Notes: generated by a model from the sequence alone, not told the origin. Counted from the stretch's first letter, positions 1 through 6,480 are shown. The stretch: 7,385 nt of DNA from Planctomycetaceae bacterium (GCA_031288955.1 JAITQJ010000169.1:1-7385); one strand, 5' to 3'. Program-made: numbers and translations.

Positions 1-15
1 TCCATTTGCCGCCCT

Positions 16-1752
16 TTATTGATGTCGAAAAAACAACTTACTGTAAGAAACAGTATAGCCAGTTTGTGTCGATTCCGCAATACCAAAATACCTGTATCTA
101 TACAAAATTAAGCAATACCTTTTTTCTAATATGGCTGCAATAATTTCGTCATTATTTTGTGTATGCAAAACAACGTGTTGCAGCGGTGCCGCCGGTACTG
201 CGCCGAGAGTCCGGGTAAAATGACCGTCAGCGGTCTGATGATAAATTGACCGGAGAACACGATGCCGTTCAAGCAAAGCCCGAACCGCCTTATCAAGTCG
301 ATTCACGTCCAATTTTCCCAATAACGAAATCGCAAACAATATATGTGTTGACAGCGAAGGTTTGACAACGTACCGTTTGAGAAACCATTCCTCATCGACC
401 GACACCGCCCATTTTTCTTGATGAACGATGTGCGGAATTATGTCATCGGTCTCTGTTCCGTTTTTTTCTGATGCGAGATATTCTGCCAGTGCCTTCGGTG
501 TCCGCAATCGGTTTAATACTGCTGCGGATACGGGCTTTGCCGTTGGGCAATGCGTCTGCAAAAGTATCTGCACTTCAACTGCCGAAACGGAATCGCCGCC
601 TAAACGGACAAAATCATCGTTAATGCCGACTTGCGGCAGTCCTAATACTTCGGCAAAAGCCCGGCATAACAAACGCTCGTATTCATTCGCCGGTGCAGCG
701 TAAGGTGCCTGATACTGTGCCATATCCGGCGGGGCAATGTTGATACGGTCAATTTTCCCGTTCTGATTGATAGGCAGCGAATCCTTCTGCTCGATGAATG
801 CCGGTATCATATAATCCGGCAAAAAATATTCGAGATGTTTGCGGAGTTCTTCCGGTTCGACTTTTTGTGATGCCGTGTAACATAGATACAGCCGTGTTTC
901 GCCGTTGGTGTCCGGTGCGGCAAGATATCCTTTGTCGTCGAGCAAATACACCATTGAACCGGCGATGACTTTTCCGACCGGCGTGCTGCTGTACGCTTTG
1001 TCAACGGTAAAAAACGTTGCCGGACCGGCGGTTTCCGAGCATCCGTATCCGACATAGACCTGCGTTTTACTGCTGTACACGTTCCGCACCAGTTCGCTGC
1101 CCGTAAAAAGTATTTTTAACGTATCCTCTGTTGACCGCAGTACCGCATTACACAAAGTCGGCGGAACACCAGCAGCGGTGATACCTTTATCCTGAATGTA
1201 CCGGCACACCGCATTAACATCTTTCCGCATTGCGTCCGTTGCCAGATGAGCAGTTATTCCGCTGACCAGCAGTTTGACAGGCAGCATTAATTCGGCAACG
1301 AAATGGACAGGAAATAACGAAAGCCAAATGTCGTCTTCACGAAAGAACTCGATGCGGAAATTGAACAAATTTTCCAGCGTTTTTTTCGCCAGCAGCACGC
1401 CTTTCGGTTTGCCGGTTGAACCCGATGTGAAAACCGTATAAGCGGTATCCGGCGGAACCGCACTGTTGCACTCATTGACGATATAGTCAATGCGTTCTTG
1501 CGGATAGTTGGCATTCACAATCGTGCAGGGAATACCCCGCAGGAAATACCCGATTTGCTTCACCACCGCATCGAGAGGGTTGGCTTCAATAATCGGAACA
1601 ATGCCGAAACCGGAGTACGGAACTTCCGTTTGTTTGAGAGCGGCATCCTTTAATTGTGCGAATGTCAGTGTTTTACCGTCATAAACAAGACAGGGCTTAT
1701 CCGCCAGCCGGTCAACAATGGACGTAAATAATTCAGTAAAGGTCATCATCAT
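16..1752 (-). CDS. NRPS fragment: adenylation (A6-A8 missing), carrier, truncated condensation domain
   Basis: Derived from a nonribosomal peptide synthetase module that activates an amino acid, loads it on a carrier arm and passes it to condensation. Seen over 578 aa: A3 phosphate loop FTSGSTGKPKG (about 108-118), A5-like GYGCSETAG (235-243), A10 LPINQNGKIDR with the catalytic lysine K333, carrier motif LGGDS with phosphopantetheine serine S388, then a condensation-domain start with the C2-like RHRVLRSIY (496-504). Between GYLAAPDTNGE (about 275-285) and TRLYLCY the usual ~100 residues with A6, A7 (TGD) and A8 (GRxDxQVK) are absent, so adenylation is probably lost. Homology to condensation domains ends near residue 545; the last ~32 residues are unrecognised and the HHxxxDG motif is never reached. 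Three ATGs in a row begin at 1752, two bases after the TGA of the phosphatase gene; no strong Shine-Dalgarno, so translational coupling is likely. It could be a decaying pseudogene or a carrier donor only. The domain identity is firm, the function is not. Confidence 0.85.
   Translation of the reverse strand: MMMTFTELFTSIVDRLADKPCLVYDGKTLTFAQLKDAALKQTEVPYSGFGIVPIIEANPLDAVVKQIGYFLRGIPCTIVNANYPQERIDYIVNECNSAVPPDTAYTVFTSGSTGKPKGVLLAKKTLENLFNFRIEFFREDDIWLSLFPVHFVAELMLPVKLLVSGITAHLATDAMRKDVNAVCRYIQDKGITAAGVPPTLCNAVLRSTEDTLKILFTGSELVRNVYSSKTQVYVGYGCSETAGPATFFTVDKAYSSTPVGKVIAGSMVYLLDDKGYLAAPDTNGETRLYLCYTASQKVEPEELRKHLEYFLPDYMIPAFIEQKDSLPINQNGKIDRINIAPPDMAQYQAPYAAPANEYERLLCRAFAEVLGLPQVGINDDFVRLGGDSVSAVEVQILLQTHCPTAKPVSAAVLNRLRTPKALAEYLASEKNGTETDDIIPHIVHQEKWAVSVDEEWFLKRYVVKPSLSTHILFAISLLGKLDVNRLDKAVRALLERHRVLRSIYHQTADGHFTRTLGAVPAAPLQHVVLHTQNNDEIIAAILEKRYCLILYRYRYFGIAESTQTGYTVSYSKLFFRHQ
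29..57 (-). terminator. Weak hairpin with T-rich tract
   Basis: The minus strand forms TACTGT, loop TTCTT, ACAGTA (39-55), followed by AGTTGTTTTTTC. The stem is only six base pairs and AT-rich and lies inside the NRPS reading frame, before its stop, so terminator function is doubtful. Confidence 0.2.
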
Positions 1753-1754
1753 TA

Positions 1755-4187
1755 TCAGGATTTTGGTAATGTTTTAGTGAGTGTAAGAACGTTCTGCCCG
1801 CCGGTATAATCATACGAAATTGTATCTACATTCTTTTTTATTAACAACAGCCCCAAGCCGCCGAGAGGACGCTCTTGTAGCGAAGGCGTGATGTCCGGCG
1901 CAGCAACCAGCAAAGGATTAAACGGTCGTCCAGAATCCCGGAATTGGATTTCGGTGTTCTGTCCTTCTGTTCCGGCGATACGAATCGTTATCAGGCAGTG
2001 TTCTGGCGAATGTTCGGCATCGGTGTACGCATAATGGGCGATATTCACATATATTTCTTCGCAAACCAGTTGCATCTTCATTATTTCGCCCGGCGGATAT
2101 TCCAGTTTCTCCAAACATTGTTTAATAAAAGCGTTGACTTCCGGCAGGATTTTGACATCGGCAGAAAAAGTCTGTTCCCGCATCAGTTTCGTTGACGGAC
2201 GATAACGCAAAGCCAGCATTGTAATATCATCACTCTGCTCGGCACCGTTCACAAATCGTTCAATATCTTGTTTGGCTCGATTGAGCAAATTCGTTGCGGA
2301 ATAGAAACCGCTGTCCGTATGACCGGTCGAGTTCAGCGATTCCGCAAGGCGGTGTTCGGTGAACAATTCCGATTTTGCATTCATCGCTTCGGTAATGCCG
2401 TCGGTATAAAGGAAAAGACAACTGTTTTCCGGCAAAATAATTGTTTCCTGCTGATATTGCACGCCTTGCATCGCCCCGAGAACCAAACCGGGGGACAACT
2501 TCATTTTTTCAAAGCAGGCAGAAGTGCCAGGGCTGCTGTGCTGCGGCAATTTGATAAACGGCGGATTATGTCCGGCGTTCACAAAGGTGAGTTTGCCGGT
2601 GCTGATTTCTAAAATACCGGCAAATGCGGTCGCAAACATATTGAACGTGTTGTTCTCACAAAATTCTTCGTTGACGGCATTGAAAATCTCCGCCGGTTTA
2701 AGTCCGAGACCAGCGTAATTTTTAATGAGCGTTTTGCAGATAGTCATAAAAAGAGCCGCCGGTACGCCTTTGCCCGACACATCGGCGATGACCACGGCAA
2801 GATGCTCACTGTCAATCATAAAAAAGTCGTAATAGTCGCCAGCAACTTCACGAGCCGGTGTCATCGCCGCATCAATTTCAAAGAACGTCTCCAATTCGTT
2901 CCTGCCTTGAAACAGCGATTTTGTTGACGGCAGCATTGCCGCTTGAATCCGCCGGGCAATGTCTAGTTCGACACTGATACGTTCCTTTTCGGCATTGACC
3001 TGATTGAGATGACGAATAAACTCTTTAATATCCGTCTGCATTTTATTGAGTGCCGCGGCAAGTACACCGAGTTCACTATGCGAACTGATATGAATCGGCA
3101 CATTCAGATTACCGTTGCCGATTTGCTCCGCCTGACGAGATAAGACAACAACCGGCTTGTTAATCAATTTGTGTAACAGGGTATAAATCAGAAAGGAGAC
3201 CAACACACACGCCGCCATCAGAGCAAGTATGGTGTTACGCAAATGACGATTGATTTCTTTGAACAGTTCGTTTTGCGGAACAATCACAAAGATAAGCATA
3301 TCGTTGTCGAGTGTGTTAACAAACGCAATATATTTTTGACCGTTATAAATAAGTGTATCTTTGTTCCCGATTGCCGGCGAATACCAAGGAACCGAATCCA
3401 GCGTTTTTCCGGCGGCGGAATCAGCCGTGTTATTGTGCGGCTCATTCAGTCCAAGCACAAAGTTATGTGAGCGGTCAGCAAAGAGAACCATCGAATTGTC
3501 AGTCGGCTCGATATGCGAAATACCCTGCACGATAGAAGAAAGTTCCCAATCCAGCGTTGCAACACCGGCAAATTTCCCCTGTTCATCATAAATTGCTGCA
3601 CCTGCGGTCGTCATCAAAGAACGGGTTCCGATGACTTCATAATAAGGTTTTGTCCAGACAACTTTGTTTTCAGCGGGCATCTGTTGTTTAAGGGTCACAT
3701 ACCAATTTTGATTCAAATAATCATATTTTTCGCTTTGAAAATCTTCATCTGTCATCACTTGTCCGTTGCGGCGGAACGCATAGACACAGCACCATTTTCT
3801 ATCCAGATGGAAACGAAACGGTTCAAACCAGATACCGCCGCCGACAGCAGTGCCGGAGGTCTGCAAATAACGAATCAGCGATTCTTTGGCAGCGTTCCGC
3901 AGCGGTTTCGGAACATCTTTTTCGGAAAGATATTTTGTTTGTTCGCACAGTTCCCCTGCATAAGCCAAATGACATACTTCGTGTTCGAGTTCGATGAGCA
4001 TTGCGTTGATTTTACCGCCGGATGAAACCACAAACGAATCAACCCTGTCAATTTGCAGCGTCTTATATTGAGCATAGATTATGCTTGAAAACAGCAGGAA
4101 TGCCCCCCCAAGCAGCACGGCAACGCCGATGGCTACCGCAATGATTTCCGAGCGGATACTTGAAAAACGCAGAAAGCGGAACGGCAT
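1755..4187 (-). CDS. Membrane sensor: Cache-HAMP-SpoIIE (PP2C) phosphatase with C-terminal RsbW-like HATPase
   Basis: An 810-aa inner-membrane signalling protein. Order seen: TM1 (15-38), periplasmic double-Cache-like domain (about 42-307; WTKPYY near 178 and GVATLDWEL near 208 are typical), TM2 (317-338), HAMP (339-392), helical linker (392-422, ending RIQAAMLPS), SpoIIE phosphatase (about 437-662), HATPase_c (about 672-807). The PP2C metal aspartates appear present: GDYYDF (D451), ADVSGKG (D469), TDGITE (D596), SDDIT (D653/D654). The ATPase keeps an N box EEIYVN (710-715), a G1 DSGRPFNP (D751) and a G2 GGLGL (776-780). In this family the phosphatase removes phosphate from a STAS antagonist and the RsbW-like domain phosphorylates or binds it; the gene next door encodes such a protein. 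In the Cache domain, WY (162-163) and D213 fit the amino-acid-binding pattern as I recall it, but its arginine position holds Q160, so the ligand is open. The start at 4187 is chosen for the GGAGAG six bases upstream; an upstream ATG at 4241 would overlap the STAS gene. Confidence 0.93.
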   Translation of the reverse strand: MPFRFLRFSSIRSEIIAVAIGVAVLLGGAFLLFSSIIYAQYKTLQIDRVDSFVVSSGGKINAMLIELEHEVCHLAYAGELCEQTKYLSEKDVPKPLRNAAKESLIRYLQTSGTAVGGGIWFEPFRFHLDRKWCCVYAFRRNGQVMTDEDFQSEKYDYLNQNWYVTLKQQMPAENKVVWTKPYYEVIGTRSLMTTAGAAIYDEQGKFAGVATLDWELSSIVQGISHIEPTDNSMVLFADRSHNFVLGLNEPHNNTADSAAGKTLDSVPWYSPAIGNKDTLIYNGQKYIAFVNTLDNDMLIFVIVPQNELFKEINRHLRNTILALMAACVLVSFLIYTLLHKLINKPVVVLSRQAEQIGNGNLNVPIHISSHSELGVLAAALNKMQTDIKEFIRHLNQVNAEKERISVELDIARRIQAAMLPSTKSLFQGRNELETFFEIDAAMTPAREVAGDYYDFFMIDSEHLAVVIADVSGKGVPAALFMTICKTLIKNYAGLGLKPAEIFNAVNEEFCENNTFNMFATAFAGILEISTGKLTFVNAGHNPPFIKLPQHSSPGTSACFEKMKLSPGLVLGAMQGVQYQQETIILPENSCLFLYTDGITEAMNAKSELFTEHRLAESLNSTGHTDSGFYSATNLLNRAKQDIERFVNGAEQSDDITMLALRYRPSTKLMREQTFSADVKILPEVNAFIKQCLEKLEYPPGEIMKMQLVCEEIYVNIAHYAYTDAEHSPEHCLITIRIAGTEGQNTEIQFRDSGRPFNPLLVAAPDITPSLQERPLGGLGLLLIKKNVDTISYDYTGGQNVLTLTKTLPKS

Positions 4188-4193
4188 CGTATT

Positions 4194-4199
4194 CTCTCC
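4194..4199 (-). promoter_or_regulatory. Shine-Dalgarno fixing the phosphatase start
   Basis: The minus strand reads GGAGAGAATACGATG, a strong ribosome binding site with a six-base spacer before the ATG at 4187. It decides against the longer 828-aa reading from 4241, whose first 18 residues would overlap the end of the STAS gene and look non-native. Confidence 0.85.
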
Positions 4200-4224
4200 G
4201 TTGTAGGACGGCTGACGGCAAGGA

Positions 4225-4536
4225 TTATGCTGCCGATTCAATCGTCAACAGAGAGGAGAAGCCGGTCATTTCGAATACTTCCATTACGTCTGGTACAACG
4301 TTTATGAGTTTCAGTTTGATACCTGCGGCAGCATCAACTTGTTTTTTGAGGGACAGAATTGACCGCAATCCTGCGCTGGAAACGTATTCGAGTTGGGCGA
4401 AGTCGAGAACGAGTTCACTTTGTCCGTCCTGCGGAACGGTTATCTCTTTTTCAAATTCGGGTGCCGTCAAAGCGTCGAGCCGACCGGAGACAAGCACATT
4501 CAGCACGGAACCGTTTGTTGTTTTTTCAATGAGCAT
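4225..4536 (-). CDS. STAS-domain anti-sigma factor antagonist-like protein
   Basis: A 103-aa single-domain cytoplasmic protein of the SpoIIAA/RsbV type. It begins MLIEKTTNGS, then has VSGRLDALTAPEFEKEI (about 16-32), the strand LVLDFAQLEYV (42-52) and SSAGLRSIL (53-61), and ends at about the usual length for the family. S54 aligns with the serine phosphorylated in SpoIIAA (S58); the residue before it is Ser (S53) where SpoIIAA has Asp, a variant I believe is common outside Firmicutes. Known biology: the unphosphorylated form binds an RsbW-like kinase and releases its partner; SpoIIE phosphatases restore that form. The next gene, 37 bp downstream on the same strand, encodes both activities, so the two are probably cognate. 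The start at 4536 follows the family N terminus; it has no clear Shine-Dalgarno. The frame is open upstream to 4710, but those residues do not resemble STAS and the proposed promoter lies inside them. Confidence 0.9.
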   Translation of the reverse strand: MLIEKTTNGSVLNVLVSGRLDALTAPEFEKEITVPQDGQSELVLDFAQLEYVSSAGLRSILSLKKQVDAAAGIKLKLINVVPDVMEVFEMTGFSSLLTIESAA

Positions 4537-4586
4537 TTTTTGTATGATGATATGTAACAGTTGAAAACAGCACTCTGCACTCACCA

Positions 4587-4615
4587 ATTCTATCACAAAA
4601 ACCAAATAATTGCAA
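4587..4615 (-). promoter_or_regulatory. Sigma70-type promoter of the STAS-phosphatase-NRPS operon
   Basis: On the minus strand, TTGCAA (4610-4615, -35) is followed after exactly 17 bases by TAGAAT (4587-4592, -10; five of six consensus bases). Transcription would start near 4580, leaving about 44 bases of leader before the STAS start at 4536. A weaker pair, TTGAAC and TATTCT with a 16-base spacer, lies about 50 bases further upstream (about 4637-4664). Confidence 0.6.
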
Positions 4616-4821
4616 CCGCAAAACACGTTACCGGCAAGAATAGACTTGTTCCAGAACTGTTCAAACACGGCAACGCTTTCAATTCTGCGCAGTTTCACCA
4701 TTTTTATCAAGATTTGTCGCAGCGGCGAGTGTTCAGAACATCAACACAAAAATTGGAGTATTCTAGATAATGACATATCCTTACCGCAACAGAAGGCGAA
4801 GGTATTTCTTGCGGACGAACC

Positions 4822-4843
4822 TCGTCTGTGCTTCGTCTGTGCT
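4822..4843 (+). repeat. Perfect tandem duplication, 2 x 11 bp
   Basis: The unit TCGTCTGTGCT occurs twice head to tail with no mismatch. Its right end provides the TG and first T of an extended -10-like element TGCTATACT (4840-4848). No -35 at normal spacing is visible and no intact plus-strand gene follows, so promoter function is unproven. Confidence 0.8.
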
Positions 4844-4917
4844 ATACTTAACAGGGAATTGATGGTGTATAGGACAAGTCTAATAACTTTGTTTTTGATT
4901 TGTCATAGGTATAGTCG

Positions 4918-4934
4918 CGGCGGTTAGTCCGCCG
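4918..4934. other. GC-rich hairpin
   Basis: CGGCGG, loop TTAGT, CCGCCG forms a perfect six-base-pair stem. No T tract follows on either strand, so it is not a clear intrinsic terminator. Confidence 0.4.
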
Positions 4935-5019
4935 ACAACCGTACTCGGCAAACACGTCGGGCTATTCTCTTGACATTCCGCAGAATGTTTCCGTCTGTTG
5001 CCGGTGTTGTTCTCCAATT

Positions 5020-5235
5020 CGTGCGGGAACATCAACAGGGAAGCCGGTGGTGTCTCCGAAGAAAAACCGTCAATGGAAGTATGATAAGGCGTTGTACAAA
5101 CACCGCAACATTGTAGAACGTTACTGACGTCAAATAAAGGAGTTCCGGCGAATATGTACCCGATACGATAAGTTAGAGGAAACCTATAACGCCTTCATCA
5201 CCCTTGTTAACATCGTAACATCGCTATTTATTTGA
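5020..5235 (+). pseudogene. IS5-family transposase, C-terminal remnant
   Basis: From about 5044 one frame reads PVVSPKKNRQWKYDK, then ALYKHRNIVERY, a TGA stop (5125-5127), RQIKEFRRICTRYDK and a normal TGA end at 5233-5235. This is the typical end of IS5-family DDE transposases, which read roughly PVVPPKKNR...YDKxLYKxRNxVERxxxxLKxFRRIATRYDK. The glutamate of NIVER (GAA, 5116-5118) is the catalytic E. The internal TGA sits where Trp or Phe is usual, so the gene is dead. The N-terminal part, with both catalytic aspartates, is absent upstream; similarity fades left of 5044 and the left limit is approximate. The right inverted repeat lies just downstream. Confidence 0.85.
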
Positions 5236-5240
5236 GAAAT

Positions 5241-5256
5241 GAGCGTCAACACAACC
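5241..5256 (+). repeat. Right inverted repeat of the upstream IS5-family remnant
   Basis: GAGCGTCAACACAACC; its reverse complement, GGTTGTGTTGACGCTC, matches the left repeat at 5302 in most positions, with TGTTGAC shared exactly. It sits six bases after the transposase stop and is followed by TAG, fitting the TA-containing targets of several IS5 subgroups. Confidence 0.7.
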
Positions 5257-5301
5257 TAGTCACTCGCCCCTAGCCGCTAATTATCGCCCTGCGTTATATT
5301 A

Positions 5302-5320
5302 GGGCGTGTTGACACTAACC
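5302..5320 (+). repeat. Left inverted repeat of the second IS5-family part
   Basis: GGGCGTGTTGACACTAACC, inverted relative to the repeat at 5241-5256 and preceded by TTA. It contains TTGACA (5309-5314), a consensus -35, and a second TTGACA follows at 5321-5326. A weak GATTAT (5331-5336) is 16 bases from the first. This may be the transposase promoter or a part-promoter at the IS end. Confidence 0.65.
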
Positions 5321-5341
5321 TTGACAGATAGATTATCCGTT

Positions 5342-5875
5342 ATGAACTGGACAGAAATAGAATACGATAATATCAAACACCTTTTGGCGAAGCAGCGTGG
5401 CAGTGTGGTCATCGACAACCTCACCCTCCTACAAGCCCTTGCCTATATGAACAAGAACGGTGGTGGTTGGCGGGAGTTACCGACCGATTTCGGCAACTGG
5501 GACACTGTTTACCAACGCTTCCGGCGTTGGACAAAGAAAGGAGTTCTCGAAGCGTATTGAAAATTATTTGCACTCGCAAGTAATTGAAAAGAAAGGCGTT
5601 ACGGAATTAGCGATGGACACTACCTATATCAAAGTGCATGCTCATGGAACGGGGGCACTTAAAAAAAAGGGGTACCAATCTATCGGCAAAAGCCGGGGCG
5701 GCAACACGACCAAGATTCACGTGGTCGTAGCCAATGCGTCTTTGCCGATAGTCCGTAGTCTCTCGTCGGGTTGTGCGGCAGACGACCCGGAAGGACAGAA
5801 GTTGATGGAGGCGATACCGCAGGATATTTGTCACGGAAAGCCATTGTTGATGGACAAGACATATAAGGGTAATAC
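5342..5875 (+). pseudogene. IS5-family transposase, N-terminal and central part, frameshifted and truncated
   Basis: From ATG 5342 the first frame reads MNWTEIEYDNIKHLL, then GGGWRELPTDFGNWDTVYQR and FRRWTKKGVLEAY, and stops at 5558-5560. This is the usual IS5 N-terminal domain (WRxLPxxFGxWxTVYxRFRRW). Homology continues in the +1 frame from CGT 5553 (RIENYLHSQ), giving LAMDTTYIKVHAHGTGA with the first catalytic Asp, GKSRGGNTTKIHVVV, and PLLMDKTYKGN with the second Asp. The shift at about 5549-5553 (GAA-G-CGT) could be a single-base insertion or the programmed frameshift some IS5 members use. The segment with the catalytic Glu is missing because homology switches at about 5876. A GTG at 5306 is in frame but lies in the inverted repeat, so 5342 is the better start. 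Intact relatives are usually about 250-280 aa. Confidence 0.88.
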
Positions 5876-6190
5876 GCGGCGCAAAAGGTGTTGGCAGATG
5901 CGGGTTATGATGCACAGCGGGTTCATCCGTTGTGGCGTGATGAATGGGGCGTGAAGAGTTTTATTCCTCCGCTGATACACCGTTCGGATGGCTTGGTGGG
6001 CGGCAATACCGGTCTCAAATGACACCGCGGCGGTTAAAGTACAACAAATAGGGAAGTCGATGGACAGTAGAAAGTTTTATGAGTGCTTTGAAGCGGACGA
6101 CAGGTTCGGCATTGACGAGTCGAAACGAGCGGTCGCTCTTTGGCGAAGCAGAACGCCGAAGCAAAATTACGTGTCCTCACATACGCATAA
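5876..6190 (+). pseudogene. Unrelated DDE transposase, C-terminal remnant
   Basis: Three short frames together rebuild the end of an IS4-superfamily-like transposase. Frame 2 from 5876 reads QKVLADAGYDAQRVHPLW, then GVKSFIPPLIHRSDGLVGG. Homology then moves to frame 1 with YRSQMTPRRLKYNK (from 6007), a TAG stop (6049-6051), GSRWTVESFMSALKRTTGS and RNERSLFGEAE. A third shift gives EAKLRVLTYA and TAA at 6188-6190. The pattern ADAGYD ... IPP ... YRxxM ... YGxRWxVEs ... LKR ... RVLTYA is typical of a DDE_Tnp_1 type distinct from the IS5 part before it; ADAGYD carries that family's own second Asp and VES its Glu. The shift at about 6005 fits loss of one A from an AAA lysine codon before YRSQM. The N-terminal half is absent, so it is non-functional. 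Confidence 0.82.
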
Positions 6191-6352
6191 GGCGTTAGAA
6201 AAAATATTTTTCAACAAGGCAACAAACAACTCTATACGGTTATGGCTTGCGGGGAATCAATGGTCTGATACAATGCACAGAATGGATTATTGTACATATC
6301 ACTATGATACACAGGAACGCGATAGGATAACATACAATCCGAAAAAAATCCT
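6191..6352. other. Spacer without a recognisable gene
   Basis: No recognisable protein motif is seen between the transposase remnant and the last gene. An open frame crosses it but shows no family resemblance. GAAAAAATATTTTTC at 6198-6212 is a short AT-only palindrome of doubtful meaning. Confidence 0.5.
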
Positions 6353-6360
6353 TATATTTG
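6353..6360 (+). promoter_or_regulatory. Bacteroidota-like -7 promoter element
   Basis: TATATTTG matches the TAnnTTTG -7 consensus of Bacteroidota primary-sigma promoters, and its setting (CTTATATTTGCAAA) resembles such promoters. A start near 6367 would leave about 30 bases before the ATG at 6397. No clear TTG-type -33 element is visible, so this rests on one short motif. Confidence 0.4.
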
Positions 6361-6396
6361 CAAATCCGAATGGTCGGGGAAAATTAGAAAATTAAA

Positions 6397-6480
6397 ATGC
6401 AAACAATACCGAAAATAATTCGTCAAGTTTGGAGTGATAAATATAGACCGCTGCCAAAATTATGCGAACTACAAAGCAGG
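6397..6480 (+). other. GT32-type glycosyltransferase N-terminal fragment fused to the next protein
   Basis: Residues 3-22 (TIPKIIRQVWSD then KYRPLPKL) closely match the usual opening of DXD-type sugar transferases (Gly_transf_sug, GT32), which read IPKIIHQIW...PLP. Similarity fades by about residue 28. From residue 36 the text looks like a native lipid- or signal-type N terminus (KHKVIKIGF). I infer that the first codons, and perhaps the promoter, of a transferase gene were joined in frame to the glycosidase-like gene. Confidence 0.55.

Larger units (their letters stand above)
4616..5016. other. Region without a recognisable gene
   Basis: Between the operon promoter and the first transposase remnant I see no protein with recognisable motifs on either strand. 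It holds a perfect 11-bp tandem duplication (4822-4843), an extended -10-like TGCTATACT (4840-4848, plus strand) and a GC-rich hairpin (4918-4934). It may be degraded IS or gene sequence. Confidence 0.5.
5302..5875 (+). mobile_element. IS5-family insertion sequence, 3'-truncated
   Basis: It runs from the left inverted repeat through the first two-thirds of a transposase and breaks off just after the second catalytic aspartate, where a different transposase begins. No matching right inverted repeat is found downstream; the only one visible is upstream at 5241-5256. Two-frame coding and the repeat sequence recall the IS427-like subgroup, but the subgroup is inferred. Confidence 0.75.

Noticed and set aside
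3513..4025. A 170-aa plus-strand open frame
   Set aside because: It is antisense to the Cache domain of the sensor, which has clear homology on the minus strand; no start signal or known motif is seen.
4225..4710. Longer 161-aa version of the STAS protein starting at 4710
   Set aside because: The extra 58 residues do not resemble STAS proteins, and the best promoter (4587-4615) lies inside them; MLIEKT at 4536 is the natural family start.
5125..5127. TGA read as tryptophan in the transposase (alternative code)
   Set aside because: Tryptophans checked in the NRPS and DUF4832-like genes use TGG, and TGA ends the phosphatase gene and the transposase remnant itself. A nonsense mutation in a dead gene explains it.
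5306..5341. GTG start for the IS5 transposase
   Set aside because: It lies within the terminal inverted repeat, and the family N terminus begins at MNWTEIEY (5342).
6198..6212. AT palindrome as a terminator
   Set aside because: The stem is only six A-T-rich pairs with no GC core and no T tract beyond the stem itself.
5988..6395. A 135-aa plus-strand open frame
   Set aside because: Its left half is an out-of-frame reading of the transposase remnant, whose homology lies in frames 1 and 2; its right half shows no motif and there is no ribosome site.
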